Shown here one piece after another: positions 1 to 21,387 of a DNA stretch of 64,000 bases. The position numbers and the translations under genes were made by a program. The notes under the pieces are model-generated. The model was not told the origin of the DNA. It saw nothing but the letters and a program-made list of their open reading frames with translations, and searched no databases. How positions within the stretch are numbered: the first letter of the stretch is position 1; each line of letters starts with the position of its first letter. The stretch is from positions 10,330,169-10,394,168 of the forward strand of contig NC_087072.1 in NCBI RefSeq assembly GCF_026151205.1. The letters are read 5' to 3'. Origin of the DNA: Bolinopsis microptera. Its lineage: Eukaryota; Ctenophora; Tentaculata; Lobata; Bolinopsidae.

Positions 1-1235
1 ATCACAGCACACGTCCTGTATATATATGAATGAATATATATTTATATATAGTTGCGTATTTATATATAAGTGTATTTGCTGTTAGGCGTGTTCGTTAGCT
101 AATCAAAATTCGGCTTCACTCTAAGTTCTAACTCGCCGACAGAGTTGTTGGAAACAGGAATTCATTGCCCGCTTCCCGCTCGAATGGTGAAATAATTATA
201 ATCACCCACCACACCGCATGACCATCTGTGATTAATGGTGAGACTTACTGTAACCAGATTTCAGAAATGAATCTCACGATTTCCTAATTCTTATGATCTA
301 ATTTTGGGTGCGAGAGTGAGGCCCTTAGGCTACTCTCCCTGCTCTGCCAGGCCTGAGGTTCTTCAGTATTAGGCTTCTCAGTTTCTTAGTGTTTCGTTGT
401 GATCACTTGTACACTCTGCTGTGCGTGTTGCCTCGCCCGTTAAAATAATCAAATAAGCTTTTACCTTCAACATGAAACGAGTGCCAATCGTATTACAATC
501 AATCTTTCCCATACTTGATATCGTTCCAAGAAATTCTGGAAATTCTCGCAGTAAACATACGCTATTGATATCGTTGCTTTCTTCTCTGCTTGTACGTGTT
601 CCAGTTTCAGTGTAATTGTCGGCCCGAGAGAGTCCAGATGAGGTGATAATCACTTGTTTCAATTTCCACCTCATTTCATATCAACACGAAATTTTATTGT
701 TTTTCTTACATGCGAAAATTGGTGTGCCTTCGACCGGAGTATCGTGTGCTTTCCGTTATGGACGAAAAACGTGATTATTAATGTTTCTTTGTTGTTTTGA
801 CTTCAGTTATGAATCAAGTTTTAATAATCATTGTGATTCACCAGTTTTAATCTTTGATGAACACGGGCGTGTTGCCTATAATCCTTTATTGTGGCTGGCA
901 AGCATTATGCCGAATGATTTTATTCTAACCGTGACTTAATGTCTTGTATTTTTTATTTATTTTGATTTGTTTGTAAGCTGTCACACGATTATAATTCCTC
1001 CTACTAAGAACGGTCCTCAGCAACCGTGGCCATTATTAATATCGGAAATTTCTCGTAATGTCTTGGGTAATCTATTTACCGAAACGACAATCAAATTATC
1101 CGTGTAATCTTTAAATTTTATAAGTATCGTATATCCATTATCCTGTTTTAAGTCATTCAAGTACAATTATTACGGGTACATGAAATTTCTTAGAAAGGTC
1201 TAACCGACTATCTCTCCTTAGAACTAAATGATATC
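1..1235. other. 5' flank of MYC (promoter/5' UTR region, unassigned)
   Basis: There is no coding region that I can support here. The stretch is AT-rich, with ATATAT runs in the first 75 bases. It directly precedes the MYC start codon, so it probably holds promoter and 5' leader. I could not identify a convincing TATA box, initiator, canonical CACGTG E-box or upstream exon junction, so neither the transcription start nor a non-coding first exon can be placed. Confidence 0.4.
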
Positions 1236-8073
<6,838 letters not shown>

Positions 8074-11000
8074 GTGAAATACGTAACATTTAATATTAGG
8101 TGAATAAATCGTGTACCATATTTTATTATATCTATGTAAATAATGTTTTTGTACGACCTAAAGATGAAAGATTCGAGTTGAGTGTTTTTTCATACCAGTC
8201 ATGTTTGTTCGTTTATATTTGGCCTTTTTCATTTTGACTTACCCCTAGAATCGTACTTTCCATATGCATAGAGATATTATTATTATCAAGATCATTTTAT
8301 CAATTCATTTACTCAGCCTGATGATGACTGATGATATTACACATCTCGGTTATCCATAACTTATTAAATATGAGAACGTATTACATCTGACCACACCGTC
8401 AGGCTTGTTTATCATAACTGTTTAAAATAACTTATTGTTTTAAAATTTTAGCTTTTGTTTCGGTTAAGCTTAAACCATGAAGCAGAGGGATTGTTTTACG
8501 CTGTATTTCAACAAAATATAATTTTGTTGTGTTACTTACTGTACAGATTAATTGTTTCCGTTTGCTTCGTGGTAACATTTAAAAGACGCATTTAACAACG
8601 TAAGTTGGTGTCCAATATTATTCTGGCTCCTTTCAGAAATGTAATAGACTGATCGGATATTTAAGAATATTTCCAAATGATCACTATTCTGAAAAGGGCT
8701 GTGTCGCTTCGTCAGTCCATTTGCTGGCATGCTCATTCTCCAATGATGTCTACATGCCATAATTTTAAGTTCAGATAAATTATACAATTTCTGTAGTACT
8801 TTCTTGTATCTTTGGGTACAAAACAGTAATGATCGAATGGCAAGATAACCATTTTTCGTTGATGTTAAAAGTTTTATCGGGCATAATAATAACGACCGTA
8901 AATTGAACGGAGCATATTGTTTGTGGACTGACGAGGCTAAATTACTTTATTCAATCTTCTATTCTCTGGAGCCAGTTTTTAGATTGTTCACCCATTTCAT
9001 GCAAGCTTTTCAAACCAAACCGGTGCAAGGATGAACGTCACATAATATAATTCTTTCAACGCTCCCAATGCAATCAATACAATTCCTGCAAAAATTCGAA
9101 ACATTTCTCGATTTGAAGTGACGTTCGCCAAAAGATGCATGAGAGGGTGACAGTCTGAAGAAGAGGGTGGCTCCAGCGTTAGCACTATTTGATCATTTAA
9201 TCGGCATTGTGTACCTGTTAATTCATAATTGCCATTTGAGCAACATTTTATGTGTTAATCTCTGAACTGCATGCAGCAATCCGAAGACATTATCATTGAC
9301 CAGATCTAAGGAATGCTATTGTTCGTTATTTTCGTGAAATGAATACTGATTTTTACGCAAAATAGCTGGATCCCGACGGTACTATATAATGTTTGATTAT
9401 TGACGGCACGATTGTTTGTCTTCTAGTGGTTTGTTTCAGGATGCTAATCTTGGGGGTAAAGTGATCTATTTTCATGTTATCAACTCCAAAGAATTAGCAA
9501 ACTTATTAATTTATTGTATAAAATAACTTTAGAGTAGAAGTAGAAGGCTTTATTTAAAAAGCAAATTTGAATTTGTTGTGTGTTGATACACATCATACAT
9601 TACAATCTTACCGTGATGTTACCTAACTAGAACTGGGAAAAAGATTTTTTGACGTGACCCAGTCATAATTCTCGGTTAAAACGGTTAGGATGTGCCACGT
9701 TTTTACTTAGCCTGTTTATCATGCAAAACTAAAGGGAGTTATGATATTAGTGACATTTATACATTCATTGCATTGTCGAAGAATCTTATCTAGGTTATTG
9801 TTTTTCTACACTAGGAACTTTCAAGAATGGGGCTGCATTTAAAGTATCATGTTAAAAGTTACTCATTTATAATTAATGAGAAATATTAATCCCTCCTTAA
9901 ATTGATTGGCATACATAATTGTTCGCTGTGTGAATCCTAGTCTGGCTGTTTGCTGAATAATGTTTGGTTCAAAAATTCGATCGTCCTCATAATACAATTG
10001 GACTTGGATATTGAAAAGAAATTCCTGGAACTTGAAATTTTGTCCCTGAACCCACCAATTTAGTATTTAGAACAAGAAATTAACGTTTTTTGAAATTACA
10101 AAAACCAACATTTTTTCTGCACTCATAAATTATGATGAGATTACCTGAAAACCAGTATATTTTTAGCGACTCATCGCACAGTTATAGGACAGCAGTAAAA
10201 TTCATCTCCAAAGGGTGTGGTACACGCCCATTTTCCAGTAAATATTAAATATTTGCCTAAGATAACAGAAAAAATCACACCTCTCCCACCACTTACGTAG
10301 TGTAAAAGTTTTACAAAATTTAGTCGGGTATACCACGGTGTAAAACACCGTACCACCACTCAAACACATGTGTTAACTCACGAAACAGTTTAAACCAGCT
10401 AGAGTAGGATTCGATTGAAGCAGCAAAGTTTAAAGTTAACTCTTACAAATAACTTATGTTTGACTTATGGTATTATATGTGTTCTCGTTTATTGTATACG
10501 ATATTATAATCATTTCAGCTTAGTTCAAAAATTCTTGTTATCTCTTGTCTCCCCTTATCTTTATGAAAACAAATAAACTCAATTGGTGGAATGAAGTAAA
10601 AATGTGAGATAACACAAAACATTCCACACAATAACCAATAATCAGTGCTTGGTACATTGTTTCTCTTGGGAGAGCTCCAAAACCGACCATCTAGCCTGGG
10701 AAGCGGCTGTCACTATCACTGACTAACATCTTCTCACCCTGTGATGACTGATGATAGTACACCCCCTGTAACTGTCTCCCCAACATTAATATCATCCCAA
10801 TTCTCACTCTCCTTCCTACGGTCTCGTTCCCTCTAATCGCTATATAATGTCTCTGATAAAAGTTGTAAATTTGATACGTACGGGGAAGAGAGTCTATTAT
10901 CATGTAAATAGTAGGGTCGGAGATGGGCGAGGTTCTGACAGCTCAGCAGCTCGGTTTAATGGTCCTCAGGACAGCTTGCTTTTAGAACATGCAGTGAAAA

Positions 11001-14000
11001 CAAGAATGAAAATAGCTTCGTAGTCGGTGGAGGCTGGCAGCGATAATTTTACCCAACTACATGAATTGTATTTGTTCGGCACTAAATTAGAATACTTTCT
11101 GGAGACGGCCAGTGCTGATGGCCCCAAGTGGATGCTGAAGGCTGAAATCAAATTCTAATTTCATAATTTTCTCTCCCGAAAACTAATTGTGAAGTTGTTA
11201 TTGTGACGCATCACAATCTGCTATTCAAGTTCAAAAGAACGCCGAGCCGGATAAGCCATACCTGAGTAGTTAAAATAGAGAACATTAATTTAATATTTAT
11301 TAAAATGACGAACATTAATGTAATATTTTATTACATTATATATTGTATATAACAATAATTTAATATTAGTACGTGATAGTTTGGTTGAGGTTTGGACGAT
11401 GCACTCAGATGAGAGTTAATAGTTTAATACAATAGAATAGAATTAAAATTTTACACGGCAATTCGATACACATTAAACCCATTCGGATGCTCTCTATGCC
11501 TATAGTATACTATATTTAATCTCATGATGCCTCGAAACTGATTAAGTCCCTTAGCAGCTCGAGTAGTAGAATTTAGCAAGTGCCGAATATGTACACCAGC
11601 TGGACACAGTCGTGGTCTCGTACAAGAATTCCTCTAAAACAGCACAGAATTCATTGTAACAATGAAAAACCACGTCAAGGTCGGGGTCTTATTTCATACT
11701 AGATGGTAAAGTTTAAATTCTTGTTCAGGGTACCTTCAGTGGAACATCATGGAACCCTGCATTATTCTCTAGTTCACACACTACAGTCCACTTTAGCTCC
11801 AAGCTTGACCAGTTACTCGTGACCAGGTCCTTCGTCCACCCGTGCCCTGTTCATCAGTGGGTCACGTTAAATTCAGTGGGCACTTGCTCTGAACCCGTGG
11901 GTTTTCAAATACCCAAACAATTGATCAATTACACAGCTATTGTACGAAATCTTGGACCGATCCCAAAACGTTTCCAAGTATTGAATAAAAGATGATGTTA
12001 TGCACATTTCTTCAGAACAAGCATTGTCCGTGGTCACCGCACTACTGCAAGTGCTTGGTCATCTCATCAAGGATTACTCATAAATGCACATATTGCCCAC
12101 ATATTGTTAGTCAGAGTCACACTCCTTGACCCCTACTAACTCAGCTTATGAATAATGCATGACTCAGCTTATGAAAAGATGTCATGGGTTTGTAAATTAT
12201 TCGGCAGAATTTAAAACCGGTAGAGAGTGCCCACTAATGCCAGAAGAGTGTGGCACAGAAATCTCTGCTAATTCAGAAGAGGACATTATTCAGTCACGTT
12301 TCATGAGTAATTCTGTGATCTAGACTCTGATAATGGAGGTCCGTAGGCGTATTTATCTTGCATGCTCCGAATAGTACGGTGTCTGCACTGTCTGTGCTTT
12401 ATCTAGCACTTTATCGCAATACTATGTGGAATATGAACGGAATGCGTCCCGACCTTTGTCAGCCCGGTGATAGCTATCGACGTGTTGAACTTGAAATGTT
12501 CGAGATTTTGGTTGGTAGTGATGGGCATTGAAGAGTAGGACTAGGATATAAATTGTGTTGGTTGTTGGTCACCAGTATTTTAGGGACCGTTTTAAAGAGA
12601 TAAGTACTGCTGGGTGTTGATGGCTACTTCTACCCGCTTAAATCAGTCCCCGTGAAAATTAAGATAGAAACATTCAGAGGGGAATAACGGCATTATTTAC
12701 TGGTTTAACTCATGTCTCTATAATCTTATTTAGGATTGAAAATCTGTAATGTTGGTTTACATCTAATGCGACATGACAAACTTCGACGAAATTAAGTTTT
12801 CCAGCCTACATTTTTTGCATTGATGCGGTGGATTAATATCATAATTTGTCAACAATCTTATATTAATTTCGGTATGATGTTTTTATTGTCAAGAAAAATT
12901 GTTATTCCGACCGCAAAAAAACCTAAGTTCTGATTGTATTATTATCATATTGAGGGAAAATAACATTGTCGAGACTACCCAACATTTTCAGTTTCTCACT
13001 GTAAATCACAATAATAATAAATATGACACCACACTCACTCCGACACTTCCAAATTTCCGGACTTTTCTGACTATCGTCCAACTACCGGAACCTAACAACT
13101 CTATACTCTTATCATGTGTAGGTTAACAACACATCTATTTATAGTATAACTCTACCAACATCACGTCATTTTATGTAGTCGACCACCTTTCAAAGAGTCT
13201 ATGAACTGTTCTGGTAATATAGGGTGGTTCCAGACTGTTCTGGACTCAAGAGCTCGCCAGGAAAAGCTAATAGAGCAGCCTCACAAAGAGAAGTTTCCGG
13301 TTTCCCCCTGAAATTATGGCAACCAACACAAAGCCTAATTAGACATTACACTTACTTAAGTTATGAGTGGTGTTACAGTTACGTAACTCAATATACACAC
13401 TTATCACATTAATACCTAAATATTTATACCATGAAATGTAGAGGTTACCCTGCTACAATACGTACCTTGGCACCATGGTACCTATGTTCTTATCAGCCTC
13501 ATTTAGCTGCCCTCAGCTGATAAAGAACGAGTCACAATGTCAATGTGTATGTGGGCATCGGACATTGTACAGGATGTTGAGAAGGTGAACAGGCAAAAGT
13601 TTTCGGCAGCAATGTTCCGGGGGTGAAGTGGGCTGGTATTGGGACACGTTCGTCGGGACCCCCTCTAGGCCAGCTGTTCTCTCTCCCGCACGTGCTGTAA
13701 ACCCCCATAGTTAGACCTGTTCACCCTAACAATGGAACCCTATTGTCTCCTTAGAAGGGGGTGAAGCTGTACAAAAAAGTGGTTTCTCCATATTGGCAGG
13801 TTGAGTGGTAAGTGTAACGTAACATTCTGTGTGTTGAGAATGGTGGGATGTTTCTCAGGAAACGAGAAAAATAGAGATAGTGGGAATCCCGTAAAATTAC
13901 ACTAATTGATCATGGGTAATGGTCATCCGATTAAGATTGTTGGGTACATCAACAGCTTTCGCCATTGCATTCATCGGGACTAATTTATAGTAAATTAACC

Positions 14001-17000
14001 TGAGAACAGTGCAGAGTGGGGTAACTTGTTCTCACACAGAAGTTCAACGTTATCACTGTGTACTGGGATTATGAGGGTGCTGGAGGGGGGAGAGAGAGAG
14101 ACCTCACTAGAGGGGAACCCTGTCAAGGTGCAGTGTTGTGAGAAGTTTGTATTTACCCTGAATCTGTGCCATTATTTATGCTGCGAATCTTCTTTATGTC
14201 ATCAACAGTCAGTGATCACGGGTCACTGGTCGCGGTCTGTCACATGAGTTTGGAATTACAGAGAATTCCTTTTGTTGTAACGTAATAATATTATGTAGAT
14301 AATAAATTTAGGGGAATTTGTAAACAATGTACGTGGTCGGTGACACCTGCAGTACACTTCATGAGACAAAGTGTTACGCTGTTCATGCATAATTTTGGGG
14401 AATGCAGCTCAAATATGTCAGGAAATACCCTTGTTATCTTTTGACATTGTGCACTGTGCAGTGGAAATTTAGCAGCGGCAACTTGAAAGTTTTAAAATCC
14501 TTGTCCCTGACTGTGCGTACCTCTGTGTCAACTTTTGGAAAATGGTAATTGGTTTAAACACCATGTTTAAGAAAATTCTTAAATTATTTTATTTTGGGAC
14601 AATCGCAGGCAAACTAAAGAGGTGTGACAAAGAAATAGCCCCAAAATCCACCCCGAACATTACATAATACCTTGCCAAAACGATACCTTGGCAAAGCTAT
14701 TATATAAAATCATTTCTAAGTTTAAAAAAGTTTAAAAACCCCGTCCTTAAAATGGTTTGTAAGCATGGCCAAAACTTTAAAATACTCCCTGGTTTGAGAA
14801 GCTAAGATCTGCATGACCTCATGTACGTCACATCTATTTTGAGAGGGAAGCTTAGAAGCTTGTAAATGCGGTCTATGTTATATCCGTGTATTGAGCATGA
14901 TAACTTATGACACCTTAACCGGATGATTGGTAGCTGCAAGTAGATGATAGACACATTTCTGTGGTTAACAGCATCCCCCGGCCGATATGTGATCCTCACA
15001 TGACACGTCCGGTCCCTTTCTAGGTTTTCTTTTTATCAGCTATGCATTTCATCGCCCCAGAGCATTTCTATGCTTTTCGGTCCCCTAACCAGGCACATAC
15101 ACTCCTGACATAATGGTTAAATTTTCACAAGGTACAAGGGTGACGAAAGGTAATCAAGAAGTTGCGTAGTAGGAGTTATATACCCTGTTAAACATGGCTT
15201 GTTATGTTCAATTTCTTCAGATCCACCCACCCGAGGTCTGTTAATGCTGATCGGCTGAGTATTCTGGGTATGTTCTCAAGTATTATAGGGAGTTGGTAAA
15301 GTTCCAGAAATCTGAGTGACGGACCCGACGTTTGGCCTCCCTCCAGATCGCTCCCAGCAATCATAATAAACTGAAATTATAATATGCGATATCCGCAACT
15401 TGGGAGTCCCCGGTAATGATCTGGTCCCTTCTTGACAAATAAAGACTGCCACTTACTGGCTACTAAATGGTAAATTTGGGGGTGTATAATTGAAGACAAG
15501 TACCGTTTGATGGGGAGAGATTATAACGGCAGGGCCTGAGTTCATGTGGCCAGTAAATCATCATCACACTTTGTGTTGGTCTCTGCCAGTCAATTGGTTG
15601 ATTACTGGGAGTATTTAGTCGGATAAGTGTTTGGAGGGTGCAGGAGCCAAGTTTTAAAAGTATGATTGTCATGTACTGTTACTGTAAAACACCGTCAATT
15701 GGAGTGTTGTAGACCAATTGGGATTGGGAAACCAAAAACTGTGACCAATTCCGTATAAAAAGAAGCAATTTAAGCTCTTGCCAAGCCGAATGATTCTAAT
15801 TCATTTGAGTGGTTATTTCATTAACTAATTTCCAGCGATTAAGCAGGACATTAATCTAAATTTTGATGTGGTGATATATGATATGCTACTATATTTAACC
15901 TTATCAGACTTAAGTGTTTTATCAATAGTTTGACTGTAAAGCCAAATTATCATCTTCAAAGGGACTACACAATAGAATCAGACTTAGAGTCGCAAATCTT
16001 TCACACGCGTTTCATGCTTGACTGAAAATCCATGTTTCGATACACTTCTAGTCTCTGGACGTGATATTTTACAAACTACATCCAAACTTCACACTTGACC
16101 GAAATAGAGATGCCCTGATGTCTGAACATAAAACACTTTTGTCAGCAAACTCACTTTGCAGTTTGCTTGAAGTTTAGGCCAAATTCCATCACGTACGTTA
16201 CATATACTTTGCGAGGACCACCAACCAACTTACTGTATGAGTATCAAGTTTGCAGCTGCAATGTTTACTTTAGGATGGAATCAGCACAAAAATATCGATC
16301 TAACAGGGCTCTGATTTTTAAGATCAAATTAGAGCCTGTGGTAAAGGCACTGGTGGCCAAAGCCCCTCAGGTTAAGATATACCTTTACCTTGAACCGCAA
16401 GATTTAAAGTGCAGCTATCACCTTCACATCGAGTCAACACGTGAGGCGCTAAAAGGGGGCTGAATGGGCCCAAATGTCATGATACACCGTTACACAGTGA
16501 TTCTTTAGACCGTGATGTCATCTGGCGAACCTTGAAATTTGTTAAAATTTGCAACATCAAAATTAGACCCCTTTATTTTTAGCTCCTCTAGTGATCTGTT
16601 TCACATGCGGGTGTTGGAGAACCATTATAACTTATAATTATATATCCGTAATAGAGATCACTAATTGAGGTTTCCTAAAATAGTGCTCCCCGTGAGTCAC
16701 GTGATCCGGCATTTTCAAATCCTCCAAGCTTTCTAGTTGCACAAAACAGGGCTTATTTCTAGGACACGGCGGGGAGTTTTTCTCATCAAGATGGAGATGA
16801 AGCAACAAGCAATGCTTGGTCACGTGATACACAGGACTTTAAGCTCAACATGCACCAACTTCTTTTACCACTTTACGCAAGTCCTGACTCCTGTGGTTTT
16901 GCAAATAATGCTTCATCAGACTAGCCTAGATCATGAACTTCACGAAAATTTGAAGATCTCACATGTTCGTTTATGCTGTGAATTGTGATGCAAAGTTTTA

Positions 17001-18300
17001 CACAGTTTAGTGACAGAAGACGAAGTTGAACATGATCTAATATGATTTGTTTCACTGCAGTACTAAGTACGCCACCAGCATGAGTCACTAAAAACTTGCA
17101 CTATATCACTTATATATGTGCATTTGTGTAATATATTAAGTAAGTATTAACTTTGTATCAAGTGAGTATCTAATTGCAGGGTTGGCACTAAAATCTGGCT
17201 TCATTTCTCTCGCTTACAAACAGACAGTTTTATCAGAACTTCAGCCAGCACGGACCATATTATACAAGTCTCTAATCGAAGTGACTTTTGCATTTTGATA
17301 ACATTTAGAGTACGTAATAGCATTTGATTTATCACCCGAGCAATGTTAACTCATTCGTACTATTATGCCGAAGTTTAGCTTGCTTCTAGCTCGGATACGG
17401 GTCGGTATGATCAGTCAAATTGGGTTACTTCAGGTATAGAATTGCTCATGACCTGGGAATATCCAGGACAGATTAATTAAGGAAAGTCAAGATAGTGTCA
17501 GATCGGTCTCATTTCATACAATATCAGTCTAATTCCATAGGGCGGGTTGAAATTTCACGGCAACATCCCACATGCTACAGGCTGGAAAAACTTGAAACCA
17601 GCCGAACGTTTGAGCTACATTTATGAGCATAAAGCTGTCATCTTCATCCTCCCTCTCACAATTGAGATGTCTTTTAGCCGGCTGGCGAGTATTTCACCAT
17701 TACATAATGTACCATCCGGGTTTTCCAGACTACACGGCGCCAGGTGCTGTAGCCAGGCCACGTGATCACCTAGCAACCAACCGGAGCGGAGGAAAGGGTC
17801 ACGAGACTTGTGAGTGGAGAAGGAAATAGGGGTCCTGTCTTAGGGCAACAAGCCTGGGAAGCAATCTAACTAGCTTCCAGTTCCAAGATTTTTTATGAGA
17901 GGCCTTTTTACGTTTTGTGGAAGTGGTACAATAACAAACAAGACATGTTTAAAGAATATTTCCAAATAGGCTGACACTGGCTAGTCTGGGAAGAGATGGT
18001 AAGGAAATGCTGGCATTGCCACCATATAGTGTCTAGACTGGACATTAATAGCCCTTCTCCCCCACCGTCCCGTTCTCCAGCACACTGCCACCAAATGCTT
18101 GAAAAACAGAGGTTACCAACATGGCCTGACCCTCGCAAAACATTCCTTACTACCAAAACATCTTCATGTAAGGAAACACGCACAACACGCCACATCACAT
18201 GTTTATTTATATCAACACGTGACTTATCGTACCATAACCTTTAGTATTGTTATGCTGAGTGAACCTTCAAATCAAAGCCTAACCACTTTATCTACAATCT
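8074..18300. other. MYC-CYRI intergenic region, upstream part
   Basis: About 10 kb downstream of MYC with no coding sequence, tRNA, rRNA or clear transposon that I can support. It is AT-rich with scattered short open frames that lack codon bias or family resemblance. A long non-coding RNA or enhancers could lie here (vertebrate MYC has PVT1 and enhancers downstream), but nothing in the sequence demonstrates one. Confidence 0.5.
8103..8108 (+). terminator. candidate MYC polyadenylation signal AATAAA
   Basis: This is the first AATAAA after the MYC stop codon, 30 bases downstream of it. If it is used, the 3' UTR would be very short. Vertebrate MYC 3' UTRs are longer and contain destabilising AU-rich elements, so a more distal site is quite possible. 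Confidence 0.3.
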
Positions 18301-18612
18301 ACAAATATTGAATGCAATGGCTTTCAGCCAATTTCAGAATTTCCAGATAATAGTGTTAAAATATCACTTTGGAATTTGAATTTCCCTATATCACTAGCCA
18401 CATAATGTTATCGTACCAAAGTATCGGTCGCGAAGAATCTCGCCAGGCTACACTGCGTCGGTGGGAGAACTATTTAGGTTCATGACATCTAACGCCCGCC
18501 CAATCATGGCAGCCCCATGACAATAGGTTGATGTCCGACCCGTTGTCCTTGGCCTATCTCGAGTCGTTGGGTCTAGGCGGAAACGCCGAAAGGGATGATG
18601 TTACCTTCTTGA

Positions 18613-21387
18613 CTTAAACGTAATGGTAAATTTTTCTCAAAATCCTTGAATAAATGGGTAACCCCTAGTAATGTCTTTTCTAGCACTTTTAGATGTTGCA
18701 ATGGTAGAGGTTGTCTCACTTGCAACAGTTTTAATCCTGTTAATACATTTAGGAGCAGTACTTTTAATAATGATTTTATCTTTGGACATACAAATTTTAT
18801 ATTTAATTGTAAAACTAATAATGTTATTTATGTTATTACCTGTTCTACCTGTAAAAAACAATATGTTGGAGAAACAACTCAACCACTTCATAAAAGAGTC
18901 AATGGCCACAGAAATTGTGTCAAAGCCAAATCATCCACATTTTTATATGAACATTTTAATATTCCTGGTCACGTCTTCTCAGATGCTTCCATACAGATTG
19001 TAGATTATGTTGATTCTGACATGTCCACCGATGTCAAAAATGATTTACTTCTCCTGGAGGATTACTGGATAGAGAAGCTTGGGACAGCATTCCCTCTTGG
19101 TCTTAATGACAAGAAGAAAGGAACGGGCAACATCTCCCAAGATCGGGTTATGAATTATTTTAGTGGACAGATTGCTCGATACAAACGTGGCAGAGGGAAT
19201 GGAAAGAAGAAAGTTCAGCCTAAGAAGTCTCTGGATACCATAGAGTCTGATATTAACAGGCTGAAAGATAACATCTCTTCAGAACATTCCATATACAAAA
19301 CATTAAAATGTTATAGCTTATCAGATTTAGACACTCTCTACTCTTTGAGTCAAAATAATTCAGGATTGATTTACAACGTATGTTCCTCTTTCTGTTCAAC
19401 ATTTTCCCCCAAATACCATCAGAACAAATCTGAATCCAGTAATAGAGAATTTATAATTGTTCCATTTAATTGCAAATTCATTGATAATCTTAACCTAAAA
19501 TCTATTTTCTCTGACACTTCAGTCATTAATTTGCTTCCCATTTTGATTCAGTCTTTTACACCATTACAGATTTATTATGAGTATAATGATCCTATAAGTC
19601 TTTCTATTTGTAACTATGCTTCATTCTTAAAGAAACTTTCTATTTCTGATATTAAATCTATTTTAGGTAGTCCATGCGATTGTCACTCCTCCCCTTTCAA
19701 TTATCCTCCTCATGGACATGTAGTTACTGGTAATTTAGATATTGTTGATAATGTTGAACTTAGGGAAGTACTTTCCTACGGTTGTAAATACAGAATTCCC
19801 ACATTTAAATCTCCAGATGAGATATATATGTCAGTTACCGAAGCTGTCGATAAATTTATAAAATCAAAAAGTAGAAAGTACTGTCAAAAAGAAGTAAAGT
19901 TCAGCGATTGGAAGGAAAAAGTGTTATCAATAGTTTCCAATCGTATTGAATATTACAAGAAAAACTTTCCTGAAACATTTGAAATAAAAGAAAACACACT
20001 GGAAAAAGATGATGTTAAAAGAAGTCTTAAAATGCTGAAAAGTAAATACATTATTTGTAGTATCGACAAAGCTTCTGGTAATTTTTCATTTATTTGTAAA
20101 AAGTTTTATGTAAAAACTCTTGTCAATGAAATGGGTTTTGATCCTAATACTCTAGAATGTATAGGTAATGATACATATAAACCCTGTAGCGAAGACGAGA
20201 CTCATTATGTCAATAAAATATCTGAGAGTCTAAAGGAGAGATTTAATGTACAAGTTGAAGATAAAAACTTGCGACTAGCACGCATCTTCTGGAACCCTAA
20301 GCTTCATAAGAACCCTTACAAGGCGAGGTTCATTGCAGGTGCCCGTTTTTGCGTTACGAAACAACTTAACGTCCAAGTTAACTGTTGTCTGAAACTTTTG
20401 AGGAAATACTTCAAGAAATACTGCGAGGCAATCTACAACAACAGCGGTATAAACATGTTTTGGAGCATAGATTCCTCAAGTGAATTCTTTGAAGCTATCA
20501 AAAATAGCGATGTTTATAATATACAAGTATATGATTTTACTACTCTTTATACCAGATTAGACTTGATTGAAGTAGAGAATATGATTAATGAAGTTGTTGA
20601 TTTAATATTTTCAGACCGTAATAGATATATTTGTATTTCTAAAAGAGACAGTAATACATGTTTCTTTTCCAATAAAACCTATGATTGTCATGCCTGCTTT
20701 AGTCAAGATGACCTAAAAGAGGCTGTTAAATTTATTATTTATAACACTTATGTCGTCTTCGGTGGGATTGTATTCATACAAACCAAGGGTATTCCTATGG
20801 GTGGAAATTCAAGTTCCCCTATAGCTGATCTCACTGTTGGCAAAAAGGAATTTAATTATATGAAACGTTTACTTCAGGAAAAGAAAATGGGATTAGCAAA
20901 GATATTATCCAATAATAAACGATATGTTGACGATTTATCTATTATTAACTACCTTTACTTTCATAAATTGATTAAAGATATTTATCCTAATTCATTGGAG
21001 ATGGAGCGAGCTGGTTCCAATAATAAAATCATTAACTACCTTGATTTAAATATTAATATTTCCACAGAAGGACTAGAAATATCAGTGTATAACAAAACTG
21101 ATGATTTTAATTTTCATGTTGTATCCCTTACATTTCCTCACAGTAACATCCCAACCGAGGTTGGCTACAACGTTTTTTCAAGTCAAGTTCTTAGATATGG
21201 TAATGTTTGCACTAGATTGGATATCTTTACCTCCCATCTTCACAAAATATTCAAAATTCTATTTGATAGAGGATATAGCCGTGATAGACTGATTAAAGGC
21301 ATTAAACGTTGTCTGAGGAAATATGATAACGTTTTCAGGAAGTTCGGTATTCTAGATGACCGTAACATTATTAAAGAACTCCCCTGA
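18613..21387 (+). mobile_element. Penelope-like retroelement (Naiad-type, permuted: N-terminal GIY-YIG then reverse transcriptase)
   Basis: One open frame of about 920 codons runs from just after a TGA at 18610 to TGA at 21385-21387. Residue numbers count from the TTG at 18646. N-terminal Cys pattern CCNGRGCLTC (residues 17-26) precedes a GIY-YIG nuclease (IYVI at 61-64; CSTC 66-69; QYVGET 72-77) and an EHFNIPGH pair of histidines, giving the CCHH zinc-binding signature described for Naiad/Chlamys elements. Reverse transcriptase motifs follow in order: PKLHKNPYKARFIAG, motif A YDFTTLY (Asp630), motif B IPMGGNSSSPIADL (716-729), motif C YVDD (760-763), then NYLDLNI. Canonical Penelope elements carry the nuclease at the C-terminus; here it is N-terminal and nothing follows the thumb region. 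No ATG opens the frame: MMLPS ending in the TGA lies directly upstream in the same frame, so the 5' end is damaged or the true start is elsewhere. Terminal repeats were not resolved. Confidence 0.9.

Noticed and set aside
8320-8345. CTGATGA repeats after MYC as a hammerhead candidate
   Set aside because: No GAAAC partner and no stems around it.
18520-18600. Possible hammerhead ribozyme upstream of the Penelope-like element (TTGATG ... GGCGGAAACGCC)
   Set aside because: The 3' part resembles a hammerhead core end, but the conserved CUGAUGA is not intact and stem II needs bulges. A covariance-model search would be needed.
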